A stretch of 64,000 nucleotides of DNA from Rhipicephalus microplus (Eukaryota > Arthropoda > Arachnida > Ixodida > Ixodidae), in contig NC_134700.1 in the NCBI RefSeq assembly GCF_043290135.1, forward strand, positions 236,643,088 through 236,707,087, read 5' to 3'. Below, in pieces: positions 1 to 9,833 of this stretch. Under the pieces are notes generated by a model that was not told where the DNA came from, did not search any database, and saw only the letters and a list, made by a program, of their open reading frames with translations. Both the position numbers and the translations under genes were made by a program. How positions within the stretch are numbered: position 1 is the stretch's first letter; the number at the start of each line of letters is the position of its first letter.

Positions 1-849
1 CGACGCGACTCCGGCATATCCGAAGGCCCTATCCTTCACAACTGTTATTGCTTCTCGCCACGAGCAACGACGTCTGTTCATGATTTCTAGAAGTTGCGTT
101 TCATTAGACCTTGCGGTGCAGTTCAGATAATCGGCCGCGTGATTTCCTGCGCAGAGGCAGCACTTTTCGGTTTCGGCGTTGCACTCCTTCGATGGGTGGG
201 TATCGCCACAGATGCGGCAACGTGAATTTGATTTACAGCCCCCTGCACTGTGACCAAAACGCCAACAGTTTTGACATTGGAGAGGACGAGAAGCGAGACG
301 TTCGACTCTGAAAATGAGCGGCCATATTTTCAACTCAGATGGACAGGAAGTGCCGGCAAAGGTAGCAATTACTGACTCAGTGGGAACTTTCTCACCGTTA
401 ACTAATCGGTTGCATCGGTACACAGCTATGACCCCAGCATCAGACAGCTTTTCCAGAGTCTCAGCGGGCGTTAATGTAGAGTCGACTCCTCGTACAATTG
501 CCTTAGTGCACGCTAAATGAGGCGGGATAAATGCACTCACCGGGACCGAAGCAAATGTCTTGCATTTTAGTATGTCAGAAACGCACGAAGGATCTGACGA
601 TCTGCATACCAAACCACCTCTTCCGAACTGACGAACATCACTTACCAGCTGAAAGTGCGGCGTCATGGCCTGCAACCCCACCTGGATCGCCTTCGGGTTG
701 TTGAGCCTAATAAATCCACCACTCGAGGGCACCAGCGCAACAGGGATGCTGCCAACACCACTGCGGAAAAAATATTCCAATGGCAATTCATCATTAGGCA
801 AGGAGGCTGACCAAGGGCTGTGCCCTTGGCCAGGAGATGAATTAGACAT
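1..849 (-). CDS. LINE ORF1 (Gag-like, CCHC zinc-knuckle protein), C-terminus outside window
   Basis: The frame starts with ATG at 849-847 and reads 283 codons without a stop to the window edge. The N-terminal third is rich in Ser, Pro and polar residues. A central region of roughly residues 50-190 should be the RNA-binding/oligomerisation part. It is followed by a cysteine-rich block: CQNCWRFGHSAGGC (about residues 194-207), CRICGDTHPSKEC and CCLCAGNHAADYLNC. The first and second fit CX2CX4HX4C-type knuckles and the third is a related variant. Tandem knuckles of this kind are typical of ORF1 of I/Jockey-type LINEs, where the protein coats the element RNA and accompanies it to the insertion site. 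The clade is not settled, because no RT sequence is in view. The open frame suggests a fairly young copy. A cellular Gag-derived gene is possible but less likely. Confidence 0.8.
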   Translation of the reverse strand, partial: MSNSSPGQGHSPWSASLPNDELPLEYFFRSGVGSIPVALVPSSGGFIRLNNPKAIQVGLQAMTPHFQLVSDVRQFGRGGLVCRSSDPSCVSDILKCKTFASVPVSAFIPPHLACTKAIVRGVDSTLTPAETLEKLSDAGVIAVYRCNRLVNGEKVPTESVIATFAGTSCPSELKIWPLIFRVERLASRPLQCQNCWRFGHSAGGCKSNSRCRICGDTHPSKECNAETEKCCLCAGNHAADYLNCTARSNETQLLEIMNRRRCSWREAITVVKDRAFGYAGVAS

Positions 850-1040
850 TAGCACTAATTCGATTGCTTCAAGAAGTAATATGCAACGTCAGCTAGTTTC
901 AACAGGTCAAATTCACCCAAAGCTCAGCCAAACCACCGTCCGAAAGAGTCCGAAAAGACGAGCCCGGCTTCCAAAGGCGTCCAAGAACCAAGAACCAAGA
1001 ACCTCGCGCGGGTGGCGACTGGCGTAAATCATTACAGCGC
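1..1040 (-). mobile_element. 5' part of a non-LTR retrotransposon (LINE), cut by the window edge
   Basis: The minus strand carries a 5' untranslated stretch of about 190 bases followed by an ORF1 that stays open to the first base of the window. The outer boundary near 1025-1060 is only approximate, because no target-site duplication is visible on this side. A LINE assignment rests on the ORF1 product, a nucleic-acid-binding Gag-like protein with CCHC knuckles as in Jockey/I-type arthropod LINEs. The endonuclease and reverse transcriptase ORF would lie to the left of the window. Confidence 0.75.
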
Positions 1041-1232
1041 TGTCCCTCTTCTTCGCTCAATAATACAGTTGTTACTTGAGGTTAGATGTTAATTATCTTT
1101 GAAGTGGTACGGGCCATCTCACTTCGCAACAGGGTTGGGTGCATTTACTTGTAATCTGCAGAAATCGAGTTTTTAGATGCGGAAGCATCTTATACTCGCG
1201 CCTTGTAGTGCGCCGTCCGCGCCGTCCGCACC

Positions 1233-1446
1233 GCTTCTCGAACATTCGACAGCTGACGCGCGCGCATGCGCCGTCGCGCCGTCGCCCACCATCTGTGCCG
1301 CGCGCGCTTCTCCTTCGAGAACATTCGACAGCTGACAGCGCATGCGCCGTCGCGCCGTCGCCATCTGTGCCGCGCGCGCGCTTCTCCTTCGAGAACATTC
1401 GACAGCTGACAGCGCATGCGCCGTCGCGCTGTATATATACTCAAGG
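1233..1446 (+). repeat. Three tandem ~74-bp GC-rich modules
   Basis: Modules start at 1233, 1306 and 1380, each with GCTTCTC followed by GAACATTCGACAGCTGAC and a CpG-rich run containing GCATGCGCCGTCGCG. The third merges into the TATA-like box. The copy at 59819-60030 has the same three modules in the same order, so the triplication predates dispersal of the two copies. Confidence 0.8.
1432..1439 (+). promoter_or_regulatory. TATA-like box in the GC-rich cassette
   Basis: TATATATA lies in otherwise CpG-rich DNA, directly after the third module, with a run of CGCTCGCTCGCTC about 20-30 bases downstream. The same box sits at 60018-60025, at the same 88-base distance from the following ATG. A promoter role is inference; the box is palindromic, so either direction is possible. 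Confidence 0.35.
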
Positions 1447-1519
1447 TCGGCGCTCGCTCGCTCCGTTGCCGCTCGTCCGCTGGTTTGTACGGCGCGTCGA
1501 CGTCCGAAGTCGCCGTGAA

Positions 1520-1666
1520 ATGAATGCCAACGAATCCACAAACAGAATGATCGACGTCCCTTCGACCAGCGCCGGCCAAACTGTTGGCGGAACCGCTTCC
1601 GCATCCTCCTCAGTGTTCCCCCGAGGGAAGCTGCGGGCAATTTTTCTTTCAATTTTACTACCGTAA
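1520..1666 (+). CDS. Small ORF of the GC-rich cassette, 48 codons
   Basis: ATG lies 88 bases downstream of the TATA-like box. The product begins MNANESTNRMIDVPSTSAG and is rich in Ser, Thr and Asn. In the copy near 60106 the N-terminus is almost unchanged (two substitutions in the first ten residues) and then diverges after an internal insertion. The family is not recognised. It could be the truncated start of a transposon protein, or chance coding in a conserved repeat. Conservation of the ATG context in two copies gives weak support only, because the whole DNA block is conserved. Confidence 0.25.
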   Translation: MNANESTNRMIDVPSTSAGQTVGGTASASSSVFPRGKLRAIFLSILLP

Positions 1667-1699
1667 TACATGCAGTTGCTAAAACTGTAGAAGACGAGG

Positions 1700-1850
1700 A
1701 GTGGCGATATCATAATTAAGATCTCCTGATTAAGATCTCAAGAGTTTATTTGTATTACGGTCATTCAAGTGCAGAAGAGGCCTGCGAAGGGCTTCACTTC
1801 GGGAACAATGGTTCATCCTGTTTTAAAGATTTTGGTGCCGAAACCCGGGA
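1700..1850 (+). mobile_element. Probable BEL/Pao-type LTR end with primer-binding site
   Basis: Positions 1832-1850 read TTGGTGCCGAAACCCGGGA, a sequence I know as the tRNA primer-binding site of many BEL/Pao retrotransposons. The bases before it would be the end of a 5' LTR. Only this fragment is seen: no second LTR and no gag or pol follow, and the downstream ATG at 1937 reaches a stop within 15 codons. The left boundary is approximate. Confidence 0.45.
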
Positions 1851-1896
1851 GAAAGCCACCGTTGTGAAGCCACCGTTGTGAAGCCACCGTTAAGTG
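1851..1896 (+). repeat. Three 14-15-bp tandem repeats
   Basis: GAAGCCACCGTTGT is repeated three times with small changes, directly after the primer-binding-like site. Confidence 0.8.
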
Positions 1897-2226
1897 AAGT
1901 TCATGTTTGAGGCCTAACCCTACGCGTAACGCAGACCATGGAGCATGACAGTTCGATGATGCCCGGTACTTCGTCGTGCTAAGTGACGGATCCGGCGTTT
2001 GCGTCAACTTCGCCTCGCGACGCCGCCGACCAGTGAATTTTCACATTTCGGACAGTGGACCGAATCATAGAGGTTCTATTTGAAAGGTAGAGTCAAGTAA
2101 GCAAGGGCTTGATGCAAGCCATCGCAAGCATCGAAAATGTACTGCATCTGGAGTGCCCACCAATACGGGAATTGTGGAATATTCACAAAGCTGTTACCTA
2201 TCAGCTTGAGCGTCTCAAAGGAATTG

Positions 2227-2228
<2 letters not shown>

Positions 2229-2292
<64 letters not shown>
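2229..2292. repeat. (AT)32 microsatellite
   Basis: An uninterrupted AT dinucleotide run of 64 bases. Frames crossing it that read as Ile-Tyr repeats are not coding. Confidence 0.98.
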
Positions 2293-2294
<2 letters not shown>

Positions 2295-2421
2295 GACGCG
2301 GTTTACATTTATAGTATGGAAGCTGATATGAAGGAAGCAGGCGTTTATGTTCTCTGTAGGTTATTCGAGTGAAAGTGAAAGCATAATATAAGATCAGAGA
2401 CACATTAAACACTCGGCAGGC

Positions 2422-2808
2422 TCACTTGGCCTCAATAAGACATTGTGTGAGAACAGAAGCAGAAAGGAATGTACTCTTTCCGTCTGCGTCATCACCATCT
2501 GGCCATTGAGTACTGAACGGCAATCTTGTCCCACAAAAGCTTGATGGCTCGACCTCACAACAATGAGAAAAACATTGCGGAGTCAGACAGATAAGGATTC
2601 CCACTGCAGAGAATGCAGTATCAAATATAAACACCGATGAACAACAGCAACTTGAAAAACCCTCTTTCATACTGTCAGAGATCTCGTCAACATACTGTAC
2701 CCATGAAGCTAATAAAACAGCTGCCACAACGCATGTATATGGAATGAAGTAGACCTGCACAACTATAGGAAAAGCGGGAATGTTTCGACAATCGAAAGGA
2801 TGGTCCAC
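2422..2808 (-). other. Unsupported open frame with hydrophobic stretches
   Basis: A 128-codon frame on the minus strand contains two hydrophobic segments (around residues 14-36 and 60-75) and many cysteines. It has no recognised motif, no convincing splice acceptor with a pyrimidine tract and no repeated copy in the window. It could be a decayed exon of a membrane protein or chance. It is recorded because it is the longest non-repeat frame in this part of the window. Confidence 0.15.
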
Positions 2809-4239
2809 CTGACCTTAAATCTCACTGGATCCGAATCTGATAGATTGTGGTGTTGTACAGTCTTCACCCGCGTTCATAAAAGTGACTGGTGGAAGCAAAT
2901 CAATTAAGGTCAGCTTATAAAGTGAAATGGATCATATAGAGAACCATAAGTACACAGCAGCAAGTCCGTACGGCTTATAACTTCAGCTCTTCTTGAAAGC
3001 TGCAGACGTCAAAGTTTAAGGCAGCGTGAATGGTATACATTTTGTTTCAGCGAAGAATGCTGAAGAAGCGTCACAACCATGAAAGATGAAGACCAGACCA
3101 AGTCAGAGCGATGAGACTGGTGCTTCTAAGGTGAATGAAGCGAATACCAGGAAATCCAGAAAGCTCCTCAAAATAAGCCACGGTAGAAAAGCGTGGAAGA
3201 GTCGGCATCATCGATGTTCATGAAAACTGCTCATCATCGGTGCAAAGCCTATCAAGGGGAACGCGTTCTGAGGCACGGGTGTGGAGCAAGCGTCGTAGGT
3301 GCCGCTGGAAGAGCCTGCGTGGAAGGAAACCCGGATAGCCCCACGTATATTGGCCTAGGCTTGACGCACGTACTCATGAACAAAACAACGTATGCTTAGA
3401 ACCTGCGTGTATTAGTGGTATTCCTCGTTGGGCATCACTGTGGAGTTGCAGAGGAAGTTAAAAACTGCAGAAGACGAGGAGCGGCGATATTACCGTTGAG
3501 ATATTATCAGTTTGCTCACATGAAAAAGAGGATAGCGGAAGCTTCACCACGAGGACAGTATTTTCTCCTTTTTTATCAGCAGTATTGAATAAACCTTTTG
3601 CAGTTCGCGAGTACAACGAAAAGCAGACATCAACTGGCGCACTGCGAGTAAAGCCCCACGACCAGTGCGTAATTGTCAGCTGATTATTCTGGTAACCTTA
3701 TAAAAAATATGGACATTTTCTGTGTATACATTGCTACTACTTAACATGATCCACATGCACACTTTTTCTGAGGCGTTCTTCATAAATAATGTATTCATCA
3801 TTGAAGGAAGAAGGGTAAACTTGACGGCTCAGTTTTTTTAGTAGGCACAATATTAATGAGAACAGACAAACAATAATGGCATGGAAAGTAAAGGGAATGT
3901 TAATATAAGCAATTCTATTCTAAATGTGAAAAAAAAAGATCACGACCATATCCACAAAACGAATGATGTCCACTGAGTTGCTCATGGCTTTAGGCTCTGA
4001 CTGAGTGTAAGGCACGCATTTGAAGAAAAAGAAAGTGCTAAAGGTCATGAGTCTAGCGGGCTAAGAGACATGCCATCCCCTTTCTGAGTAGCCTCCAGCA
4101 CGCTCGTAAGTACAAAAAGAGAAAAGCGCTTGCAGCGTGCGACAAGTCTAACCTCCCTGCATTATCACATCTCGTATTTACCTCCCTCGCTGTAACACTC
4201 CTCGTACTTGATGGATTCTATTTTATATTATTACTATAT
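2809..4239. other. No gene recognised
   Basis: AT-rich sequence with no long frame. At 3463-3492 a short segment (AGAAGACGAGGAGCGGCGATAT) resembles 1689-1711, suggesting a shared repeat fragment. Confidence 0.6.
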
Positions 4240-4463
4240 TTGCAGATCTGGATACGTGCGGCAATTAGCTGCTTTAATGAAGCCTTTCAAGATTCATTTG
4301 AAGAAGCGTTGCATAGCGCCATAAACTCACGAGGTTGGGCACTGAGGCAGGCAGGGTTTCCGCCAAACGGCTCCACGCTGTGGCATTATGGTTGCAATAT
4401 CGCGATATTTCTGACTTGGTACTCGTGTTTACTCGAAGTGTTCACCTTGTACATCTTCATAAT
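4240..4463 (+). other. Possible exon-like open block, weak
   Basis: An open frame follows a T-rich tract ending in TTTGCAG, a plausible splice acceptor, and ends before GTACGT, a plausible donor. The frame includes one hydrophobic stretch near its C-terminus (residues about 50-75). No family is recognised and no neighbouring exon is visible, so this may be coincidence. Confidence 0.15.
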
Positions 4464-4479
4464 ATGTACGTTTTAGGGG

Positions 4480-6212
4480 TGCAATGCCCATGCTCTTGCC
4501 AAAGAGTGCTATGAACAATGATAGAACAAGCATGGTAAGTAATATAGTGGGATATGAACAAGGTGACGCGAAATGTCTGTAGCCGAAATGAATGGCTGTG
4601 CTCGTGGCAATAAAACTAGGATGGGGATATACGACAGTAGCACAAATGTCTTATGAACGCCCTTGCCGCTTGTACATCTTCTTTTTCTAACCACTACCAC
4701 TCTTTTATTGCCAGGGTAGAGCAGCAACCTGAGTGCTCGGCTGTTCAACTTCCATGCCTGTCCTCTGGTTACTTTATCTCTAGCGTTCATGTACACACGC
4801 ATACACCAACAGCGAATAATATTTATTCGATTTAGTGGGGCAGACGCGTAGAGATTCTGTCGACGGGCGCTCCGTCACTTTCGTCTGAAGAGATCATTAT
4901 CTCAAAGAGATGGGCCTTTACATTGCGTTTTCTCTTGCATACAATGAATTCACTAAAAGCTGTGCACTGTCTCAAAGTAATAGTAGCAACTAACATTTCT
5001 TTTTATGCTTCATCCTTCCTTCAAACCTCGAGGAAAAAAAACCCATAGCAACCAGGGCACTCGCTTGCGGTTTCCCCATTTTACTTTTATCTTGCCTTCT
5101 ATCATTAGTTTTTGTAAAGAGAAATATCTGCAAGATGAAAATGCATGTGACTGTACCACGGCTATAGTTAGCACACGCGAATCCTGAAGATGATGGATTC
5201 TCAATAACTTTGACGTGACTGCGCAACGGTAATCACTCGCCGCAAAGTGGTGCATCAATTTTATGCAGGTTTAGCCAAACGCACTCATTTTGCATTCAAA
5301 ATATTGTAATCAATCTAGCGTGAGACAAATTACATCATGTCTGGCACTCGGTAAGTGCTTTCCGTGTTTCTTCACTATTTTCTTCACTCTGGAAGCATAA
5401 TTTTGTTCTTCATTTCCAAGATGCAAGCCTTGGAGACCACGTGAAAGCACTCAGCTATTTTTTATTCTGACATTCGCAGTTATGTAAGTTAATGGACATT
5501 GTCACGCGTGCTGCTCCCATTGGCTTGCAGTTACTTTGCTGCTCAGAGTATCTACCGTACGTCGTGTTCATATACTTTGCTATTGTTTACTTCTTTTTAA
5601 TTATTGGTGCAAATGGTACTCGGCAAATGGTACTTATCGGTACTCGGGCTTAAGCAAACAAAGATACATGACATTGGGCCTTGTATGTACACCACCGTGG
5701 CGGCTCGTGGAGCGAGTGATAGCAGAACGACGAGAATGATTAGGCTTTTCTTTTCCCGTTGGTGGATGAAATGAACTACAAAGGTGAGCTCCTGTGGATG
5801 GATCAATAATGGACACGTGCGTGGCCTAGTCGGAAAGGTATATGTTAATGAACGGGCCCATACAACGTCATTACGATGTTCGCTGTATCTAAATGCATGA
5901 TCTCGATTGTGGACAGTATGTAGTTACAGTAAGTGGAGAAGACATACGAGTGATTTTTCGTCTCCGGTGCTATGCTTTTGCCATTAGTCAAAAAGGACAC
6001 GTTTTGGCTCTACGGATCGACGTACTAAAAGAGTATCCGATATGTACGTATACGACCTATGACGAGACAGAAAACTGTGGAGCCCCTGCCTTGCCAAGTG
6101 TATGCAGTAACCCCGCCTTCAGTACATGACACTTGTTTGGTGGAAGGGTCCACAGATTTGAATGGCTGGTACTGCGTTTATTTTTCGTAAGAATCTTAAA
6201 AGAAAGTTGTTA
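4480..6212. other. No gene recognised
   Basis: AT-rich DNA with only short frames and no repeat family that can be named. Confidence 0.6.
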
Positions 6213-6330
6213 AGAGAGAGAGATAAAGATGCAAAGAAAGGCAGGGAGGTTAACCAGACGCACATCCGGTTCTCTACCCTGCACTGGGGAAGGGAGGAAA
6301 AGGAGAAAAGAGGTTGCAGAGAGATGAGAA
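6213..6330 (+). repeat. GA-rich dispersed repeat fragment, copy 1
   Basis: A (GA)n start is followed by GGCAGGGAGGTTAACCAGAC and a purine-rich tail. The core GGAGGTTAACCAGA is found again at 36904-36917 after another (GA)n start, so the two are relatives. No coding capacity. Confidence 0.55.
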
Positions 6331-7470
6331 GTTGTTAAATAAATTTAGTTATGTCAGCGGCTAAACATTATGTACATTTCTTTTACAGCTGGCCTGTTAA
6401 AATGCTGAATGCATCTACCTAATTAAGAAATGTTTTGTTGTGGGCCCTTTCAGCACTATCAAGAAGTTGGCGTAGTGTTCAAGAAATACTTGGAAATGCT
6501 GGCATTTCTTGAGACACTCCTTCTATGGTCACAATACAGACAGACTCGCATATTCTGCCAGATTTGTGCAGAAATGGCCACTCAATTCAGTAATGTGTGA
6601 TAACTCCTTTCTGGAGTTAGTTAGCTCGCAACTATCCTCACCTACAAAAAGCGGTGCTTTCCAACTGTACACCTCTATATACAATATCGTGTTAATCCGG
6701 AACACTTTAGTTTTTTTCTGTTTTTTTTGCGTCGTTTCCTATCGACGTAGACTATCGCTTACCCTAAATGATCAGCTATTACTCCCGTAACATCAATTTG
6801 AATAAGCTCTTAGAACAGCCAGGTGTCAAGTAAGTAAATCATGCAGAGTGCATTATTGACATCGGGGCATAGCGCCCATTATAGCAATACAGGTTCGGGG
6901 TTTGTATATAATCACGAATCAGTGTTAAAGAAACACCCTGTTTATATTCCAGTTATCGCTTACTAGACATCGATTACTGTCATTCTTCAAAATTATTTCG
7001 AAAACATTGTTTTCCTACTATTTTCTCAGTTTCTCTTATAATTAGTCAATATTGTAGGCAGTATCTGAAGCTTACAATTTCTCTGCTTGAATATTCATAG
7101 CCATAACATACCACCTTAATTCAACAGGGAGTACCTACCGACACAAAAAAAATCTTGTTGCTTAACCCTGTAACTGAACTGGGTGGCGGTGTAGTTTCCA
7201 CGTCTGCCATTCGCTTTTTAGTCGAGCTCAGATGCGACAGCTTCTTCGAATACTTTGTAGTGGCAAAACTAAAATGAAATTGAAGCTTTCTTTCAAAACG
7301 AGGATAAAGTATTGAGAAGACGCTATAGCACATAGGCAGCCCACCAGCTCTTTATCGCAAAAACAACATGGAAACATCAAAGCGAAGACAGGAATGTTGT
7401 CTCTAGTTCGGCGTAACCAGTATGCGGTTCTGAATTTTTTTTTTTTGAAAGAAAGAAAGTTGTAGCACAC
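6331..7470. other. No gene recognised
   Basis: AT-rich DNA with only short frames and homopolymer runs. Confidence 0.6.
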
Positions 7471-7506
7471 TAACACACCCACACACATACACACACTCAC
7501 ACACAT
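7471..7506. repeat. Imperfect (CA)n run
   Basis: CACACCCACACACATACACACACTC-type sequence, an imperfect dinucleotide repeat. Confidence 0.9.
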
Positions 7507-7683
7507 GCATATTCAAGCTACTTATATAACACAACGAACAAAAACAAGTTTTCATTCAATTAAGAAACAAAGAAACAAGCATTCGTGAAAACCTGGATCA
7601 CAAAGGTCCGCATATGAGGGGGGCATGAAAACGAAAGGCACCTATGACGGCGTATCACGTTGTATGACCAACGCGCATATAAT

Positions 7684-7788
7684 CCCCCCCCCTCCATATA
7701 ATTTCGTCATGCATATAGAAGAAAAATGACCATTTCAAGAAGGTGTTCTTCCCAAAATCATGAAGATGTCCCCCCCCCCCCCCCCCCC
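7684..7788. repeat. Two poly-C tracts
   Basis: C runs occur near 7684-7693 and 7770-7788. The second runs straight into an A tract that precedes the array-bearing repeat starting at 7799. Confidence 0.9.
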
Positions 7789-7840
7789 AAAAAAATGGCA
7801 GCATATCCACGGAGTGAATGATGGAGATTGGGGCGAAGCA

Positions 7841-7972
7841 TTCCTCCGTCTGTGTGAGACCGTCCATGCGTCTGTTTGTGCGCCCGTCCCTGCGTTCGTT
7901 CATGCATCTGCCCCTGCGTCCTTTCATGCGTCCATCCATGCATCTGTCTGTGTGTCCATTCGTCCATCTATT
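7841..7972 (+). repeat. Degenerate tetranucleotide array (CCGT/CCAT/CTGT/CTGC-like)
   Basis: Runs of 4-base units such as CCGT, CCAT, GCGT, CTGT and TCGT alternate with strict 4-base phasing but little unit identity. Comparable arrays sit in the other five family members. Confidence 0.85.
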
Positions 7973-8086
7973 CAACACTCCAAGTCTCACCATCTCGCAT
8001 CTTTTTATCATATATTCCCCATATAGAAGCACGCCATTCAGTGGACATTCCAAGGACTAAACGAGAGGTGGCACACGCACACATTT

Positions 8087-8535
8087 TTACGGCTTGCACT
8101 TCGGGTCTACTTTCCACCTTCAACCACCTTGAGTTCATGGTATATACTAGTTCACTGTATTCATGGCACTGCGGCCCAATGCTCGCTAAACCTTTCTAAA
8201 ACCAAGGAGGTTACGCCCAGCGAGTATAACCTAGCAACCTTTTCCTGTCAGATAGTGCTCAATGTACATGCCAGTGGCTGATAATGTGAAATGAGAGACA
8301 GGAGGATTCAGCTTTTAATTTCTTACGGCTTGCGCTTCGTATCTGCTTCCCCCCTTTAACCACCTCGAATTCATTCATGGTATATACTAGTTCATTGTAT
8401 TCATGGCCCTGCGGCTCAACGCTCGATAAACCTTTCTAAAACCAAGGAGGGGACACCCAGCAAGTATGATGTAGCAACCCTTTCTTGTCCGATAGTGCTC
8501 AATGTACATGCCAATGGCTGCTAATGGGGATCGCA
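8087..8535 (+). repeat. Two tandem ~236-bp modules inside copy A
   Basis: Both modules start with TTACGGCTTGC and contain GGTATATACTAGTTCA, CCTTTCTAAAACCAAGGAGG and AGTGCTCAATGTACATGCCA. In the 44-kb copy the equivalent modules start at 44517 and 44763. Confidence 0.85.
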
Positions 8536-8781
8536 GCGTGCGCGTTACCTAAAGGCCGAATGCTCCTGTCTCTCATTCCCCCTTAGCAGCCATTAATATG
8601 TGCATTGAGCACTATCTTTAATTGTTCAACAACGCACAGAAGAAATCTCTCACCGGAACCACCTTGGAGGTCAAAATCGTAAGGACCGCTATTTCGGGTA
8701 TGTGCCACTGGTGGTTACATACGAGGGATGCACAAGCCACGCCATAAGGAGCTTCTCCCCTAAAACAATTTTGGCTACGCT

Positions 8782-8783
<2 letters not shown>

Positions 8784-8835
<52 letters not shown>

Positions 8836-8851
8836 CGTGTGCGTGTGCGTG
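8784..8851. repeat. (GT)n microsatellite with GCGT variants
   Basis: A perfect GT run of about 46 bases grades into GCGTGCGTGTGCGTGTGCGT. Confidence 0.97.
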
Positions 8852-9622
8852 GTTGGGATTCATGTATACAGCTCCCAAAACATTTAAACCTTGTATCTGA
8901 CGGGAAGAAAGCGTACTGCGTTCTAAGATCGTGCTGCTTTTATTTCAGTTTTCAGTTTACTCTTTCACATTCGAATAAACGCACATGTAATAGCGATGAC
9001 TTTCAGAGATCGAAATGGTGCACCTTGAGTTGTGTGCGAAGAGGACCTCGAAAGCCTGTGAAATTGTACAAAAGCAAAATCTAACTCTTCGAGGCTAAGA
9101 GCAATCTTCCATCGATCACCACCACAAGCTGCCCACCTTGTCTGTATGTTCTTTTCTTTTTTTTTGGAGGACCTTGAAAAATGAGGCGCCACACTTTATT
9201 TATTATTCGTTTCGCGAAGTCGTTGGAAGATCTTTCACCCGCTTGAACAATCTGGTAGGTATCTACTACGTAGCATCACGACAAACACGTCTCGGGTGTT
9301 TGACTTCATCTCTAGGTATTTCTCTGGACTTGTTTTGCATTTGTTGAGTACGTTTTTGGAAGAAAGGGATGACGAAGCTAGAATATAATGTATTTGATGT
9401 GGTCAGAAAGTAGACGTACAGCTACATCTGAAAATTTCACGGCATTGCATATGCTTACTCCACATTACACTGTTGGGTATTCCGTGTGTTAGCAGATAGT
9501 TGTGACCATGCGCCAGAGGAAAAACGTCCCAAGGCTGGGGGCACACTTGTATATAGGCTAGGAAAAAAAAGAAGTGAAATATTACTAAAGTGAGGGTTAA
9601 AAAAGCAGACTGAGTGAGATAT
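8852..9622. other. No gene recognised
   Basis: AT-rich spacer between the GT microsatellite and gypsy element 1; no feature recognised. Confidence 0.6.
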
Positions 9623-9791
9623 TGTTACGGAAAAGAAGAGACGCCATAACGAGACGAGGCTGGGGATTAGACATATTCAAAACCAGCGGTAATGGCGCGC
9701 CCGGTTCACGAGCGATCGAGTGGAGACAACTCTTCGTCTTCCTCGTCAGGCACACACGCGCGTCGCCCCCCAGAATATCAATATACATGCA
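9623..9791 (-). repeat. 3' LTR of gypsy element 1
   Basis: On the plus strand it runs from TGTTACGG to CATGCA, so on the element strand it begins TG and ends CA as LTRs do. It aligns to 14830-14996. Confidence 0.85.
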
Positions 9792-9833
9792 TGTAACGTA
9801 AGCCCCGGCGGTGCAAGCGCCATCTCGGCGCAT

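Larger units (their letters stand above)
1171..1650 (+). repeat. GC-rich cassette repeat, copy 1 (tandem modules, TATA-like box, small ORF)
   Basis: This block recurs at 59760-60390 with high identity. Both copies begin at a small inverted repeat (GATGC-GGAA-GCATC) and end with GAAGCTGCGGGCAATTTTT. In order they hold a GC-rich leader, three modules of about 74 bp, a TATATATA box, a (CGCT)n-like segment and an ORF start 88 bases after the box. Surrounding DNA is AT-rich, so base composition alone marks it as foreign to its context. It has no recognisable coding domain. A mobile cassette or the 5' end of an unknown transposon fits best; orientation is uncertain. Confidence 0.7.
7799..8761 (+). 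mobile_element. Array-bearing non-autonomous repeat, copy A (full length)
   Basis: The copy starts after an A tract with CAGCATATCCACGGAGTGAA and ends with GGAGCTTCTCCCC. Its parts are a head with GGGGCGAAGC (7830-7839), a degenerate tetranucleotide array (7841-7972), a unique spacer, two tandem modules of about 236 bp (from 8087 and 8323) and a tail. The tail motif GCTTCTCCCC (8751-8760) is the inverted complement of the head motif with one mismatch. A copy at 44145-45139 has the same parts in the same order. No coding domain is present; array frames reading as Ser/His/Pro repeats are shadows. A foldback-like or other non-autonomous element is the best description. Confidence 0.75.

Noticed and set aside
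1093..1666. Several Arg/Ala-rich frames on both strands
   Set aside because: They are shadows of the CpG-rich tandem modules and reappear in the second cassette copy at 59652-60246.
2109..2412. Frames with Ile-Tyr repeats
   Set aside because: They are translation of the (AT)32 microsatellite.
7758..8199. Long overlapping frames on both strands reading as Ser/Pro/His or Arg/Trp/Met repeats
   Set aside because: They come from the 4-base-phased array: any frame is open because the unit lacks stops. The same happens at 41548-41919, 43921-44629 and 54737-55801.
7470..8851. CRISPR-like regular repeats
   Set aside because: The repeats are dinucleotide or tetranucleotide runs and tandem modules without unique spacers, and the DNA is eukaryotic.
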